A stretch of 64,000 bases of DNA from Hyparrhenia diplandra (Eukaryota; Streptophyta; Magnoliopsida; Poales; Poaceae): positions 110,348 to 174,347 of the forward strand of contig JADLZK010008783.1 in assembly GCA_015847255.1 (NCBI GenBank). Direction: 5' to 3'. Both the position numbers and the translations under genes were made by a program. Within the stretch, counting starts at the first letter, position 1, and each line of letters begins with the position of its first letter. The notes beneath the pieces are model-generated. The model did no database searches. It was not told the DNA's origin and saw only the letters and a program-made list of their open reading frames with translations. Below, piece after piece: positions 11,297-23,409 of this stretch.

Positions 11297-12383
11297 CTAT
11301 GGAAAAGTTGAGCAGCACAACTCAGGATCGGTTAGTGGAGTTTCTCAGCAAACACTAACTTCATATCTTTGGCCACAATTCACGCCATTTGTGTTGCTTG
11401 ATGCCAATGGCAGTAGCAGACTAGCAATGCAGAGATAGCTTGCCGTTAGGAATTAAGCATGCTTTATAACATAGTGGTCTGCAACCAATTCCCAGTGCAA
11501 AAGCTACTTCTATATCTATAAATTTCGAATAGATATTTATATGTAATGGAAGTATCATAATGAATTTATATATTATATATTATTAATGATGCTGAAAACA
11601 TCACCTTTACATTATCAAACGAGCTATGGGCGGAGCTTTAGCGAGAACCCTATCGCCTGCAGCGGTGGAAGTACTTTCATAATGAATTTATATATTATGA
11701 ATTATTAATGATGCTGAAAACATCGCCTTACATTATCAAACGAGCTATGGGTGGAGCTCCAGTGAGAACTCTATCGCCTGCAGCGGTCGTCTTCTCACGT
11801 GCCAACCCCTAAACCACGTGCCAACCATCCCCGCCATCTGGCCTACCTCCCTCTCTCCTCACGGAGTAGTAGAAGAAATAGGGAGAGAGCTCGTCGGAAC
11901 TGTAGCCACAGCCGACGCTGTCTTCGTCTTTTGTCGTGGTGGTGGAGGACCGGGGGTTTGGGACGCCTACCTGGTCGGTGCCCATGAGCTCGGCTGCCAG
12001 AAAGGAGGGAGGAAGGAACTGCACGGGATCGGACGGCTCTAGTGTCGTCCCCGGGCGGATCTAATGGGTGAGAAATCGTGTGTTGAAGCTAGATAAATAC
12101 ACGGTTGAGTGTTAGCATTTCTCAAAAGTAATAAAGCGTTGTCACCTCCTTTCCGAGGCCGCGTCAATTTTATTAATAGAGTCAAGAATGGCCCTTGACA
12201 TGGCATTACAAGGCAAGACTCAATCATAGATTAACTGTTACAATATTGATAGCTACCTTCTATGACTAAACAGACCACCAATCGATCTCGGATACATGTC
12301 ATACAAGGAAAAACTACTTGTTTACAACGCCTGCTCATTTTCTTGCACACATCATTACTGTATGCAAACACTAACAATTCATT
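11297..12383. other. Junction between CM relic and RLP 3' end, unit A
   Basis: From 11297 to about 11720 the sequence follows the unit C intron upstream of CM exon 2. It includes two near-copies of an A/T-rich block with 'cattatcaaacgagctatgg' at about 11613 and 11737, a small local duplication. From about 11790 to 12383 it is RLP downstream DNA, shared with unit B from 'gacgcctacctggtcgg' (11962) onward. No gene was recognised; the open frames near 11800-12040 are unsupported. Confidence 0.6.
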
Positions 12384-15300
12384 TCAGTGGCGACGGCCGC
12401 GTATCCATGGCTGCAGAACATCTAGCAGAAACTTGTCCACCTGCCAGTATAGCCACCTCCTCGCGTTGCCCCACAGCAGCGTGGTCGCAAACACAATGAC
12501 CAAGCCCGAAACAACCCCTGCCTCAACTGACAAAAACTCCCAGTTCAACTGTTTGGATGAGCCCGGTGTAGCAGCAGCAGATGGGGTGTGGTTCGTGTCA
12601 CACAGGCGTGGCAACGGCTTCCCGCACAGCCCATCGTTCCCAAGAAATGATGTCTCTGGGAACGTCAAGAACTGGTTGGACTGTGGTATCATCCCTGAGA
12701 GATGATTGTAGGAAAGGTTGAGCACCTCGAGGAATGACATCAGTGCCATTGCTGGAGGGATCTCCCCAGAGAGCTGGTTGCTAGAGAGATCAAGTGACTC
12801 CAGCTGCAGCATGTTGGCGATGCGGTTTGGGATGCCGCCAGTGAAGGAGTTCCTCGACAGGTTGAGTCCCTTGAGAATTTTCAGGTCGCCGATCTTGTTG
12901 GGAATGATACCCTCGAAGCTGTTGTCGGAGAGGTCAATGGACATGAACTGTGAAAGTATCTGTACCAGAGTTGTTTCTTGCCCCTTGAGCGTGACTGTGA
13001 CCGATTCTCTGTAATCTGGTCGGTAGCTTGGAGATAATGCTGGTTCGATAACTCCAACATACATGCTGGGAGCTACAGAAGAATCCACCATCATAGCTTT
13101 GAACTGCTTCAGGAATCGTGCAGGTATGCTACCATTTAAAGAGTTTGAAGAAAGATCCAGAACCTGCAGTTTGTTCATCCCATAGTAATCAATGGGACCA
13201 TGCAGTCTGTTTGACGCCAGAACAAGAACTTTCAACAAAGGAAGAGCTCCAAGCCACTCTGGATAGTTATCAACTATCAGGTTGTTTCCGAGGTCTAGGA
13301 CTTGCAGCATGTGACAGTTGATCACAGACACTGGCAATTTTCCCTCCAGCTTGTTTCCATTGAGATCTATTATTTGAAGTGCACATTCCTCACTGATGTA
13401 TTGAGGCAAGGATCCATGGAAATTGTTTCCTCTCAAATTCAGTATCTGAAGATACTTGTTATGTTTGAACAAACAAGGTGGTATTAATCCATTGAAGCTG
13501 TTAAAGGAAAGGTCAAGAACTTGGAGATCAGTCGCATTGCAGATCAAATGAGAAACTTCTCCAGTAAGGCTATTATTTGCCAATGACAAAGAAACAAAAG
13601 AGCTAATGCTTGACCAAAACTCGGGCATGATAGAAGAATTGAAATGGTTGTTGGAGTAGTCCAACCGATAAGCTCCTGATGGCGGTAGTGGTAGAGCTCC
13701 TTCAATCTTGTTAGAATTGAGATCTAGATCAAAGACTGAGCTATTTGACAAATTTGTACCAACGCTAGTAAATAGATTATGAGACAGGTTAAGATTAAAA
13801 GATTCTTCTCCAATTCCCCATATCCAATCAGGTATGTGTCCACCAATATTGTTGTTTGAGAGGTCCAAATTGTGAATACTCCTCTGGTGCATCAAGAATT
13901 TTGGCATGTATGACAGGTTACATGATGCCAATTCCAACTCCCAAATAAATGGATATTCTCTGTAGGAATGGTTGCTATCTTCCTCTACAACTGATAACTG
14001 ATTATAGGATAGCGATAGAGAACCGAGTGCCTTCCAATTTTTTATGAAGCTTAGATCCACAGTTCCATTGAAATTGTTTGACGATAGATCCAAGGAATAT
14101 GTTCCTACAAGCTCCGACAATAATTTTGGGATTGGTCCTTGCAGTTTGTTGTCACTAAGATCAACCGATGCCAACTTAGAAGAGATATTGGGGTATAATA
14201 GAAAATTTCCAGTGAAATTGTTTTGCGAGAGATCTAAAGACTCCAAAGAAGGGTGGGAAAACAAAGTTGCAGGTATCACTCCACTTATCGAGTTGTTACT
14301 AAGATTAATCCATGTTAGGTTGAGAAGAGCACAGTATCCATCTGAAGGTAATGAACCAATTAAGCTGTTACCTGACAAGTCAACTGATTGAATCATCGGC
14401 CACTCAGCAAAGGTTGGGATGGTGCCATTGAATTGGCAATTAGAAAGGTCCAACGAAGTCAGATTTTGGAGGTTACCGATAGACTCTGGTATTTTTCCAG
14501 AAAGTTTGGTTCCTCTGAGCACCAATTCCTGCAAAGCACTACCCTCTATGAACCCCGGCAACTCTCCACATAGATTCTCATTCCAAGATACATCCAGTAT
14601 TGTCAAGCTTTTAATATGAAATATCCATGAAGGGATGGCCCCAGTTAACCCACAACCTGTCATGCTTAGCTCTTGCAGACCTGGTGTTGTACTGGTAGAA
14701 GAAGAATGTACCGATCTGACCGGACTTACTGAAATGTTGACAGAATCAAGATACAGCTTCTGTAGACTGCCAAGGTTGTTAATCAAGGCATCTAAACTCA
14801 AGTTTTTAACGTCAAGCTGAGAAAGGTCTAGCATGACTAGGTTGGAAAGAAATGGGAGCCTAGTAAGAACAGTATCAAAATTGCCCCTAGTGATCCTGCA
14901 CTGCCGCATGTGTAGCTCTTTGAGACCTGACGTGGTATTTCTAGAAGGAGCATATGCCAAATCGGTTGGACTTACTGAGACATTTACATTTTCAAGATGT
15001 AGATTTTGGAGCTCACCAAAGTTGCCAATCAAGGAATAAAGGCTCAAATTTTTAATATCGAAGTCCGAGAGATCTAGCATGACTAAATTGGCAAGCTTGG
15101 AATCAAACAGGAAAGTATCAAACTGTCCGCTAGTGATTGTGCACGCCCACATGGTTAGCTCTTTCAGACCTGACGTGGTATTGGTAGAAGAGGCATAAGC
15201 CAAATCTGTTGGACTGGCCGAAATGTTTATATTTCCAACATATAGACCTTGGAGCTTACCAAGGCTGCCAATCAAGGAATAAAGGCTCAGATTTTTTAGA

Positions 15301-15910
15301 TCAAACTTCCCGAGTCCTAGCATGACTAAATTGGCAATCTTGCCACGAAATAGGAGATCAGTAAGAAAAGTATCAAACTGTCCGCTAGTGATGGTGCACC
15401 CCACATGCTTAGCTCTCTGAGACCTGATGTTGTATTGGCAGAAGAATTACGTGCCAAATCGGTTGGACTGACCGAAATGTAGGCTTCATCAAGATACAAC
15501 GTTTGGAGACTACCAAAGTGGTCAATCAAGGTCTCAAGGTTCAAATCTTTTAGATAAAGGCCAGAAAGTTTCAACGTCACTAAATTGGAAAGTTGGCCGT
15601 TCTCGATAGGCAAATCACCAGACAGGCCAGAATAAGAGAGGTCAAGGTACTTGAGATCTTTGAGCTGCTCAAATCCGGAACTTGGCCACGGACTTGCATC
15701 AAAGTTGTTGTAAGCAAGGCTAAGGAAGCGAAGCGAGGTGAGCTTAAAGATGTCTGGTGAGCTGAGGTTACCCGAGATGCAGAGACCAAAGAGGACGAGA
15801 GCAGTGACGTAGCCTGACATGCCGTCACATGTTATGCCTTCCCAGGTGCAGCAGTTGGTGCCTGCCTTCCATGACGGAAGAGAGGTCCAGACCCATCCAC
15901 AATATAAAGC
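12384..15910 (-). pseudogene. LRR receptor-like protein (Cf-9/Ve1 class), unit A copy
   Basis: The family consists of cell-surface LRR proteins with a short cytoplasmic tail and no kinase; known members act in pathogen recognition and development, usually with SOBIR1-type adaptor kinases. In order the sequence shows the CCTWEGITCD end of the LRR N-cap, four 80-residue N-terminal modules, about 20 further LRRs (LxxLxLSxNxLxGxIP), an acidic juxtamembrane part, a membrane segment near VEAGVVSGLVIVFATTLLW with a GxxxG motif, and a basic tail ending PWIRGRRH. From 15404 to the stop at 12384 the frame is open for 1006 codons. Two lesions remain: one C is missing in a C run near 15395 (unit B has it), and about 170 bp encoding the signal peptide and start of the N-cap are gone near 15905. 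Without them there is no start codon or secretion signal. Confidence 0.88.
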
Positions 15911-16193
15911 TAGTGGTGAACTTTATTTTGTGTAGAGAAGGTGTTTATGACTGTGCGAGACAAAGGTTAGCAGCAACCTTATTTAAATAGGCTATGGACG
16001 GATGACGCAGGCGAGGACCAAGACTTCAAAGTCGTCGGTGTGGGACCAATAGTTCGGCATAACAATTACTCCTATAATAATAGTAACATCTTTGGATAAG
16101 TCCAGCCATCACATTCAGATTGGATAAGTAGATTGTTGAACAAATTATTAAACGATCTATATCTAGTCCAAAGAACTAATAATCATCTACTCT
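15911..16193 (-). promoter_or_regulatory. Upstream region of RLP A with TATA-like box
   Basis: On the minus strand CTATTTAAATAAGG (15979-15992) matches the box upstream of the unit B RLP. The first part of the leader and start codon present in B has been deleted here. The region is cut from its distal part by the LINE at 16194. A second copy of the same upstream DNA lies at 20036-21205. Confidence 0.55.
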
Positions 16194-19100
16194 TTTTTTT
16201 TTTTTTTTTTTTTTTTGATCGTTCAACGGGGGAGAGAATCCCCACCTGATTTATATTGATCATTGGGCCATGAAGCCAGATAGTACAAAGTTCACAAAGT
16301 TTACAAACATCTCGAAATGGTTTACATTGCACGGAAAAGAATATCACACCAAGTTTCTCGCGGTTTCTTTGTTCTTTCTTTGGCAATCGGTGCTTCCACG
16401 AGTCGCGCTTCGAAGCGACATGCCGCGCAGGTCGTTTGAATGGACGTCCATTCCCCTCGGAAGGCTAGGTTATTCCTACGCTTCCAAATGTGCCAGCAAC
16501 ACGGGGAGCGAGGAAGGTCCCGAAGTTGTTCTTTGGGATGTGAGGAGGAGCCATGAGGTCTCGCAGTCTTGCTATGTCCCAAGTCCGATGAGTCTCAATT
16601 TTCACGGCATCATCGGAATTCTTTGGCCGCCGGACACCCAAAAATGATATGCGATGTTGTCTCGTCGGCCATGTGGCAAACCTCACAGGTTGTGCTATCA
16701 ACTATGTGCTTCTTGAAGAGGTTCGTTCGGCATTGGATCCGCTCCCTTGACATGAGCCGGTGAAGAAGCGCACCGGGGAGGTGCCTTGTTGTCCCAAACC
16801 ACTTTAGTCCACGCATCGTGATGCTCATCGTTTTGCTTGAGCGCCTTGTATAGGAGCGAGGTGTTCAGTGACCATTTGCTTTGATCATCGGGCTTAACCT
16901 CCGATCCTTCAAATCGGTCGGTTGGACGGCTTCGACGATTGCACGTAGCTCCGCTAGCTCACTTATCGCTGTTGGAGATCGCCGCTGCATGATGCCCGTC
17001 GTCGGGGCTCCACGAACCGCTTGTTGGACTGTGATCTCGGTGTTGGCATAGTGTGTCATGAGTTGAGGAAAGCGATCAGCCATGGTGTCCTCTCCGTACG
17101 GGCGTCATGCGGAAGGAGGTGGTGCCGTCCCCCAAGGCCACCGTGGTGATGGCTCGTATATTGGCGGGAGCGATCGCAAGGAGTCCCGTGATGGTCTCCA
17201 TGAAGGCCCCCTTGGAGAGATGCCACATTTGCATTGCCTCGGACCCGGGTAGTCCGGGCCGATTCTTCTTGAAGGTGTAACCCGTGAATGAGTTTCAGCG
17301 GCATGCAAATATTTTGAACACCCAAGTCTTTGAGGCCGAGCCCCCCACCGTCTTTTGTATCACAAACTTGCGGCCAAGCGACCAAGCTCCGAGCTCCGGA
17401 TGTTTTGTCGAGAACACGCCCACGGGAAGCCTCGCCCCGCTTGTCAACTTGTGCAATCGCCCTCGGAGGGATGGCCGGCGCACACATTGCATATGTCACC
17501 GACCGCCCGGGACTGAATTAACCAAGGTTGCTCGCCCATGTGATTAAGCAAACCCGCCCGCCATCCGGCCAAATACACTGCCGTCTTCGCCACATGAGGA
17601 GCAAAAAGCGTTTAATCTCAGCTTGGTGTTGGACAAGGGCAGCCCTAGATAAGTCTGTGGAAAGCCCTCTTGTTTGCAACCGAGAGCGTGATACTGGGCC
17701 AAGACGTCTTCTTGCCTCATGTGAATGGGAACATTTGTGCTTTTGGTGTAGTTGATTTGTAGACCGGTGGCTCGAGAAGGCATCAAGGGCAAGTTTGAGA
17801 GCACGCACATCTCCCACCTCACCACGAACAAGCATCGGTGTATCGTCTGCGTATTGAAGCACCGGGCAACTCATCCCATCAACTATCGGGTGCCGATGGC
17901 GGTGTTACGCTTGATGTAAACTCGTAACACATCGGCCACCAATGTAAGCAGGTAAGGCGAGATTGGGTCACCCCGGCGAAGACCACGTTTGCAAGTGATC
18001 CATGGCCCCGGACACCCGTTGACAAGCACCGCGGACTTTGAGGCTGCAAGAGCAGCCGCATCCAGCGGCACCACCGCTCATTGAACCCCCTTGCTCGAAG
18101 CACTTCATCTAGCGCCTCCCAACGGACCGTGTCAAAAGCTTTGGCAAAGTCTAGCTTGACAACGAGTGTAGGCACCTTCCTTTTATGGCAGCATTGCACC
18201 AATTCCATTGCATAAACAAAGTTCTCGAGATCGATCCGCCTCGAATAAAAACCAGTTTGATCAATGTCAATCGGTTTTTGTAATCTGTTTTTGCGTCTTG
18301 ACATTAGTATCTTGGTCGGGATCTTGACGCAACAGTTACGCAAAACAAATAGGCCTGAATGCATGCACTTCATCCGCCCCTAGCTTCTTTGGAATCAACA
18401 CCATATGAGAACGGTTCGGTCTTTCCGGATCAACTTGATCCTTGTGGAAAGCATGTAGGAAGTCCATAACTTCAGATCCCCCTTGTACCCCGGGCCGCCT
18501 TGTAAAAGCGGGGCCAAAACCCATCCGGCCCCGGGGCGCTGTTTCTATTCATCCCCTTGATGGCTTCCAAGGCCTCTCTTTCGGTGAAAGAAAGCGGTGA
18601 GTTCGATGTTGGCGATGGGAGCTCTCGGTGCAGCCCGCCGCAATCAAAGGACCACGTTGATTGCCCCTCGGTGCCGATGATACCTCGAAGTAATCTGTGA
18701 GCGCCGTCACTTTGGCCCGATGACTTGTGACTTGGACGCCATCCACCAAAATGCTTCGATCCCATTCCTCCTCAATCTCACCGATGCATGGGCATGGAAG
18801 AAGGCAGTGTTCTTTGTCACCTTCACGAACCGCCTTGATCTTCGCTCTCTCGCTTCGAAGACGCTAAAGACGTTGCTTAAGTTCGAGCAAGTCGATCGGC
18901 AGACTTGTTGCCTTAGCCGCTTTTTCCTCCCGAGACAAAGCACGAGACTCTTCCAAAGATGTCAAATAGCAAAATAATGAATTTGCAATTCGGGATGATA
19001 GTGGAGGCGCCCTGTTTCGCCCTAGACCAAACCTTAGTCGCCGCTCGACAGATTTGAGGCGCCCGAACGAGGTTGCCGGCTGCATCCTCGTGACGAGGCA

Positions 19101-19317
19101 CCTCAGCCCAAGCCGGTAGAACAGCCCGGCGGAATGAATTGTTCAGTAACGGGGAGTTCTCAAAGCGGAAGGAGCTAGGCTTTGGGATTTCGGTTGACAG
19201 AGTTGCAAGAATGGGCGTGTGATCGGAGGTTGGACGTGGAAGGTTGTGCAGAGAGGAGGAAGGAAACATGCTGTGGAAGTGAAGGTTGTGGAAGACTTCG
19301 GTCTAGCCTAGCCAAAG
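16194..19317 (-). mobile_element. 5'-truncated L1-type LINE with endonuclease end, RT and zf-RVT
   Basis: The element is bounded by target duplications 'atcatctactctt' (16182-16194 and 19318-19330) and has its poly(A) tail as a T run at 16192-16216. In 5'-3' order on the minus strand it shows the last endonuclease motif (RPTSDHTPIL, near 19230), then reverse transcriptase blocks APGPDGFW, LVVKLDFAKAFDTVRW, GLRRGDPISPYL and the catalytic QYADD (near 17850). It ends with a zinc-binding zf-RVT region (CEVCHMADETTSHIIFGC) near 16690. The coding sequence is split over several frames, so it is not active as given. It inserted into the upstream region of RLP A. Confidence 0.92.
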
Positions 19318-19330
19318 ATCATCTACTCTT

Positions 19331-20035
19331 GTTGTATCTCCAGCTCTCGACAAAAAATTCTTTAACCTACGAATATGCAACTTTTTGTGTACGATCTGTT
19401 CGGCAGATTTTTGTTGCAGTTATCAGCCAAACTTTATTGAATCGATAAAATTGTCACAGCGTTTACAACCAATTGGGGGGGGTCATACTGTCATATATAT
19501 ATATACCCATAGAAGAGAACTCTTTTCTAACAAAAGCTTCATCCAGCACATATGTTTGGTTCCCTACGTGCTCCACTTCTCGGTGAAGACCAAAAACATG
19601 GACGGACATACCCTGTTCTGTTCAGCCCCCAAAATTGGGCAATAAACGTCTAGATGGGATTCTTTATTATCTCGGCTAGTGACGGCTTAGTCAAGTCATC
19701 GAAATAAATGAGTACATGCTGATCGAATGGCTCACATGCTACAGAGAATTCTCTGCCTTATTCTACACGGAACACTGACATCTTGATGTATATTTCCATC
19801 TCTACTAGCTCAGCGGTTATTTTAGAAATCTTTTGGGTTTCTTAGCTAGCGAGGACAAAGATCTTCGCCAAGCATGAGTGGCTATCTTTTAGAAGAATTA
19901 GTGCTTAGATAGGTGCTCGCTTGCTTGGTTTTTGCTTTTTTATGAGCTTTGAGTTTGAAACTGTAAATAAGAATTGGTTGTGTGCAAATCTCTTGCACAG
20001 ACCGAATACAAATTCCTTTAAAAAAAAAAAAAAGT
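19331..20035. other. RLP A distal upstream DNA and a poly(A)-tailed tract
   Basis: To about 19860 the sequence matches unit B 39550-39990, including 'aaaaacatggacggacata'. From about 19870 to 20035 is a tract ending in a 13-A run after 'accgaatacaaattccttt'. This looks like the 3' end of a non-LTR retroposon, although its left boundary is not clear. No gene was seen. Confidence 0.5.
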
Positions 20036-21205
20036 TTAGCAGCAACCTTATTTAAATAGGCTATGGACGGATGACGCAAGCGAGGACAAGACTTCAAAGT
20101 CGTCGGTGTGAGACAATAGTTCCGCGTAACAATTACTCCTATAATAGTAACATCTTTGGTGTTAGCGTGTTACCAATTGTAATAGTCACAGAACATTCTC
20201 AATAAAAATAAAATTATAAATGAATTGAACACGCAAATTAAAATGTATAGTTTTAGGTCTGCTCGGCACAAGTCCAGCCATCACCTTCAGATTGGATGAG
20301 TAGATTGTCGAATAAATTAAAGATCTGTGGGTGTCATCTACCCATACAAGAGAACTCTTTTTTCTAACAAAGGGGCCCACATTCAAGCCGTGGAGCTCGG
20401 ATAAGGAAAAGAAACCCCCACTGCACAGCATCTTCGACTCTGGGCGGTAATCAAAAGCAGCCTTCGATCTTAACATCTTCCATCAAACTAAGACGGCTAC
20501 TTCTTCGGCATTGCTACGACTACTCGCCTTCACGGGGTTTGTGATTGGAGTATCCATTTCCTCCCGCAACGATTTCAAAAGCATCCATCGGTTGTCGGAA
20601 TGATATTTCCTAGACAGCTCCTCCGACCCCCTCTCTCAACCGACGATCAAGCGCGGCCAATCCATCGGGGGTGCGGTGTCTATGACACCCATGCGTATAC
20701 CCCCCACCGCGTAAAACATCGAGCAGTGTATCGAAGTTGGCGTTGTTGTCTTTCTTTCCGTCTTAGGATCATGATGTACCTCATGTCTTCCTTAGAAGAC
20801 TCCTATGTAATATGGCTGCTTTAAGTTATAATATATGAAGTTTGTCAAAAAAAAAAAAAAAAAAAAAAGCTTGCCATCTGGTCAGCATATATTTGGTTCC
20901 CTACGAGGTCCACTTCTCGGTGAAGACCAAAAACATGGACGGACATACCCTGGTTCAGCCCCCAAAATTGGGAAATAATAAACGTCTAGATGGGATTTTT
21001 ATTCTCTCGGCTAGTAACGGCTTAGTCAAGTCAACGAAATTGAGTACATGTTGAATGGCTCACATGCTACAGAGACTTCTCTGCCCTATTTACACGGAAC
21101 ACTGACACTGACTAGCTCAGCGGTTAATTTAGGAATCTTTTGTGTTTCTTTGCTAGCAGCACGATTTTCGACCAAAACCATGTGACAAATAAAGTGCATA
21201 GCAAA
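20036..21205. repeat. Second copy of the RLP upstream region in unit A
   Basis: From 'agcaaccttatttaaatagg' (20041) onward this repeats the DNA at 15970-16160 and 19540-19860 in the same order, up to 'accatgtgacaaataaagtg' near 21180. Unit B has only one copy (39285-40315). The copy lacks the 3.1-kb LINE, so it was either made before the LINE inserted or derives from another allele. It carries its own TATTTAAAT box but no RLP reading frame behind it. Confidence 0.75.
20371..20868 (+). mobile_element. Poly(A)-tailed retroposon fragment
   Basis: The piece interrupts sequence that is continuous in the sister copy: 'ctaacaaaagcttc' at 19528 corresponds to 'ctaacaaag' plus 'agcttgcc' here. It ends in a run of about 22 A. 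No protein domain was recognised; it could be a LINE 3' end or a retrocopied transcript. The likely target duplication is only about four bases (AAAG). Confidence 0.6.
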
Positions 21206-21889
21206 ATTTATGAATTTAGAAAAATTAAAACATCTTTTTTTAATTTGAAACGGAGGGAGTATAACTTATGGTACAAATAATTTAGTCGGGCTATACAAGT
21301 ATTCTAAACTAGGAGAATTTCAAGGCTTGTTGGGGTATAAAGAGGAATAAATAGAATTTCTATATGATTTTATATGTATATGATAGCACTCACTATTTGT
21401 TCTTTCATTCCCCGGTGTATTGCATTGTGGCTAGGATTATATTCGTAGTTTCTTTTCCTGCATGAAAGATAGGATATCTCGATAAAGGCCGTGCACATCA
21501 TAATAATAATGTAATGTAGATCCACGGATGGAGAGGGTAATACATGTCTATGAAAAACTTCAAACTGAAGGAGATTAATTTTGCGTGGCTACCTTACGTG
21601 AAAGTGAGATGCTGAGATGTCAGTACGGGGCCGTAGAGACTATCCGCACTCGTCGTACTCTAAATACACCCTCTAAAAAGAATATTTTGTCCTGGCCATC
21701 AAGATTCTCCCATCTATACTTTCTCCCGCACTATCAATCTTCTATATCTCTACTCTATATTAACTACACTATATTTTATTCAACCATCCCAATTAACATC
21801 TCCTCTCACTTTTCTTTTCTTTTCCTTTTTTCTATCTCATATTTTTTTTCTTTCTTTTTTTTCCTTTTCATTTTTTTCAGCCCCGTTTG
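21206..21889. other. Intergenic AT-rich DNA with a Stowaway-type end
   Basis: Near 21244 'gaaacggagggagtata' is the typical outer end of a Stowaway (Tc1/mariner-like) MITE; no matching second end was found close by, so it is a remnant. From 21790 to 21888 the strand is a C/T-rich tract. No gene was seen. Confidence 0.5.
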
Positions 21890-22545
21890 GAGCCGGAGGA
21901 TTTCAGCGAGGAATTTTGAAGGAAATCGATTCCTATAGTTTCTTGACGTCATTGGTGTTTGGAACGGAGGAAAGCAGCCTCGCCGTTCCGGAGGAAAGGA
22001 ACGATTCGCTCGCAAAACGCAGGAAATAAAGAATCCAGTCCGAGCTCGTGGTTTCGCGGAAGTCCGAGGCAAATCAAGTCGTCCCTCGCCCGTGGAGAGA
22101 GGAAAGCGGAGGCTTCGACGGGTTAGCTAGGATTCTTAGGAATAAATAAATCATCATCCTTGCCGTAGAAGGCCTGGGCCGCTGGGCGTGGTTTCAGGAT
22201 GTCAGTTACGAATTCTTTTCCTTTTAATAATCAAATAATCATGCACTTCGGTTACTATTTTCTCATGTAGTTCGGTTACTATTTTTTCTCTTTCTCATAT
22301 ATCGTTAAAATTTGGCTTTGTACTCATAAATATTTAAAATAAGAACAAAACAAATATTCATCTTTTAATTATACCTTACATTTTGGAAATCCCTATGTTA
22401 TAAATTCCTGCGTTCCAAAACACCTCTATTTGTATCTTTGCATTTTTCCATTCCTCCGCTTTTTCCACACAACACTCCTACCTTATTCTTCCCCGTGTTT
22501 CCTACCATTCCTCACGTTATATATTCCTCCATTCCAAACAGGCCC
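21890..22545. mobile_element. Tourist/PIF-Harbinger-like MITE
   Basis: The left end GCCCCGTTTGGAGCCGGAGG is the inverted counterpart of the right end ('cctccattccaaacaggccc', 22526-22545). TCA flanks both sides (21887-21889 and 22546-22548), fitting the 3-bp duplications of this superfamily. There is no transposase. A short internal direct repeat, 'agttcggttactatt', lies near 22238 and 22268. Confidence 0.75.
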
Positions 22546-23409
22546 TCATCATTTTTTTTCATATTTTTTTTTCCAAGCCACTTGAAACCGGGTCCCATTA
22601 TGGTGACATGGCGTGTGTTGATTGGTGGGGGTGATGTGGTTGGGGATGTCGACATCCTGGTGTGGCCTGTTGCTGTCCGTCTCCAGATGTCTGCCTCCTG
22701 TTCGTCTCGGCAGGGGAGAAAATAGAAAAAGAAAAAGGAAGGAGAGGGATGGAGGGGGGGAGCACAGCAGGGACTTGCTCCGGCGGCGGCGATCCTCAGC
22801 GCGGCTGCTGCTCGGCTCTGTGCGTCGTGGCGGACTTGGTTGCGCGGCTGTTGCTGCTTGTGCGCGTGGCTAGGCAGCAAGCAAGGCGCGTCGGCGGCGG
22901 CAGAGTAGTACGCGGGCAGCGTGTCTCCGGCGAGGTGGAATAGAGGTGCGGCGGGGCGTTCTGGTGACAGGCAAGGCAGATGCAGAGCATCGGCGGGCGT
23001 GGGCCTTGGCTCCGGCGGGCGTCGGCGAACACGTCGTCCATCCGCGGCCGGCAGAGTCTGCGCACCCGCCTTCCCCTTCTCCCTCGGTCCCTCCATCCGT
23101 GCGCCGGCCTCGAGCAGTGGGGCTCGGATAGCGTGGCGGACCAGCGCGAGAGCTCCCGGCGGATTGCGCGGGCATCGACGACGACGAGCCTCGATCTGGT
23201 CCACGGCCGGCCTCCCTAATCCGCCTCGCCTCCGGCGGACCGTGTGGGTGTCGCGACGATGGGCCTCGATCTGGTCCATGGCCGACCTCCCTGCTCCGTC
23301 TCGCTCCTCCCCAGGCCGCCGTGGCGTTGCACGGCGGATGGACAGCATGGACCTCGACGACGACGACGTGCCTCTTCCTCGACGACGACGACAAGCCTCA
23401 CGCAGGGGT
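22546..23409. other. GC-rich stretch with a two-copy 81-bp repeat
   Basis: Long frames occur on both strands, the longest at 22512-23429 on the minus strand. Their peptides are Arg/Pro/Ala-rich without any domain and follow from base composition. A block with 'cctcgatctggtcca' at 23190 and again near 23271 forms a two-copy tandem repeat of about 81 bp. The 23300-23409 end borders the NFU relic. No functional gene is supported. Confidence 0.5.

Noticed and set aside
14044..15039. Plus-strand frames opposite the RLP
   Set aside because: They are antisense shadows of the LRR coding sequence.
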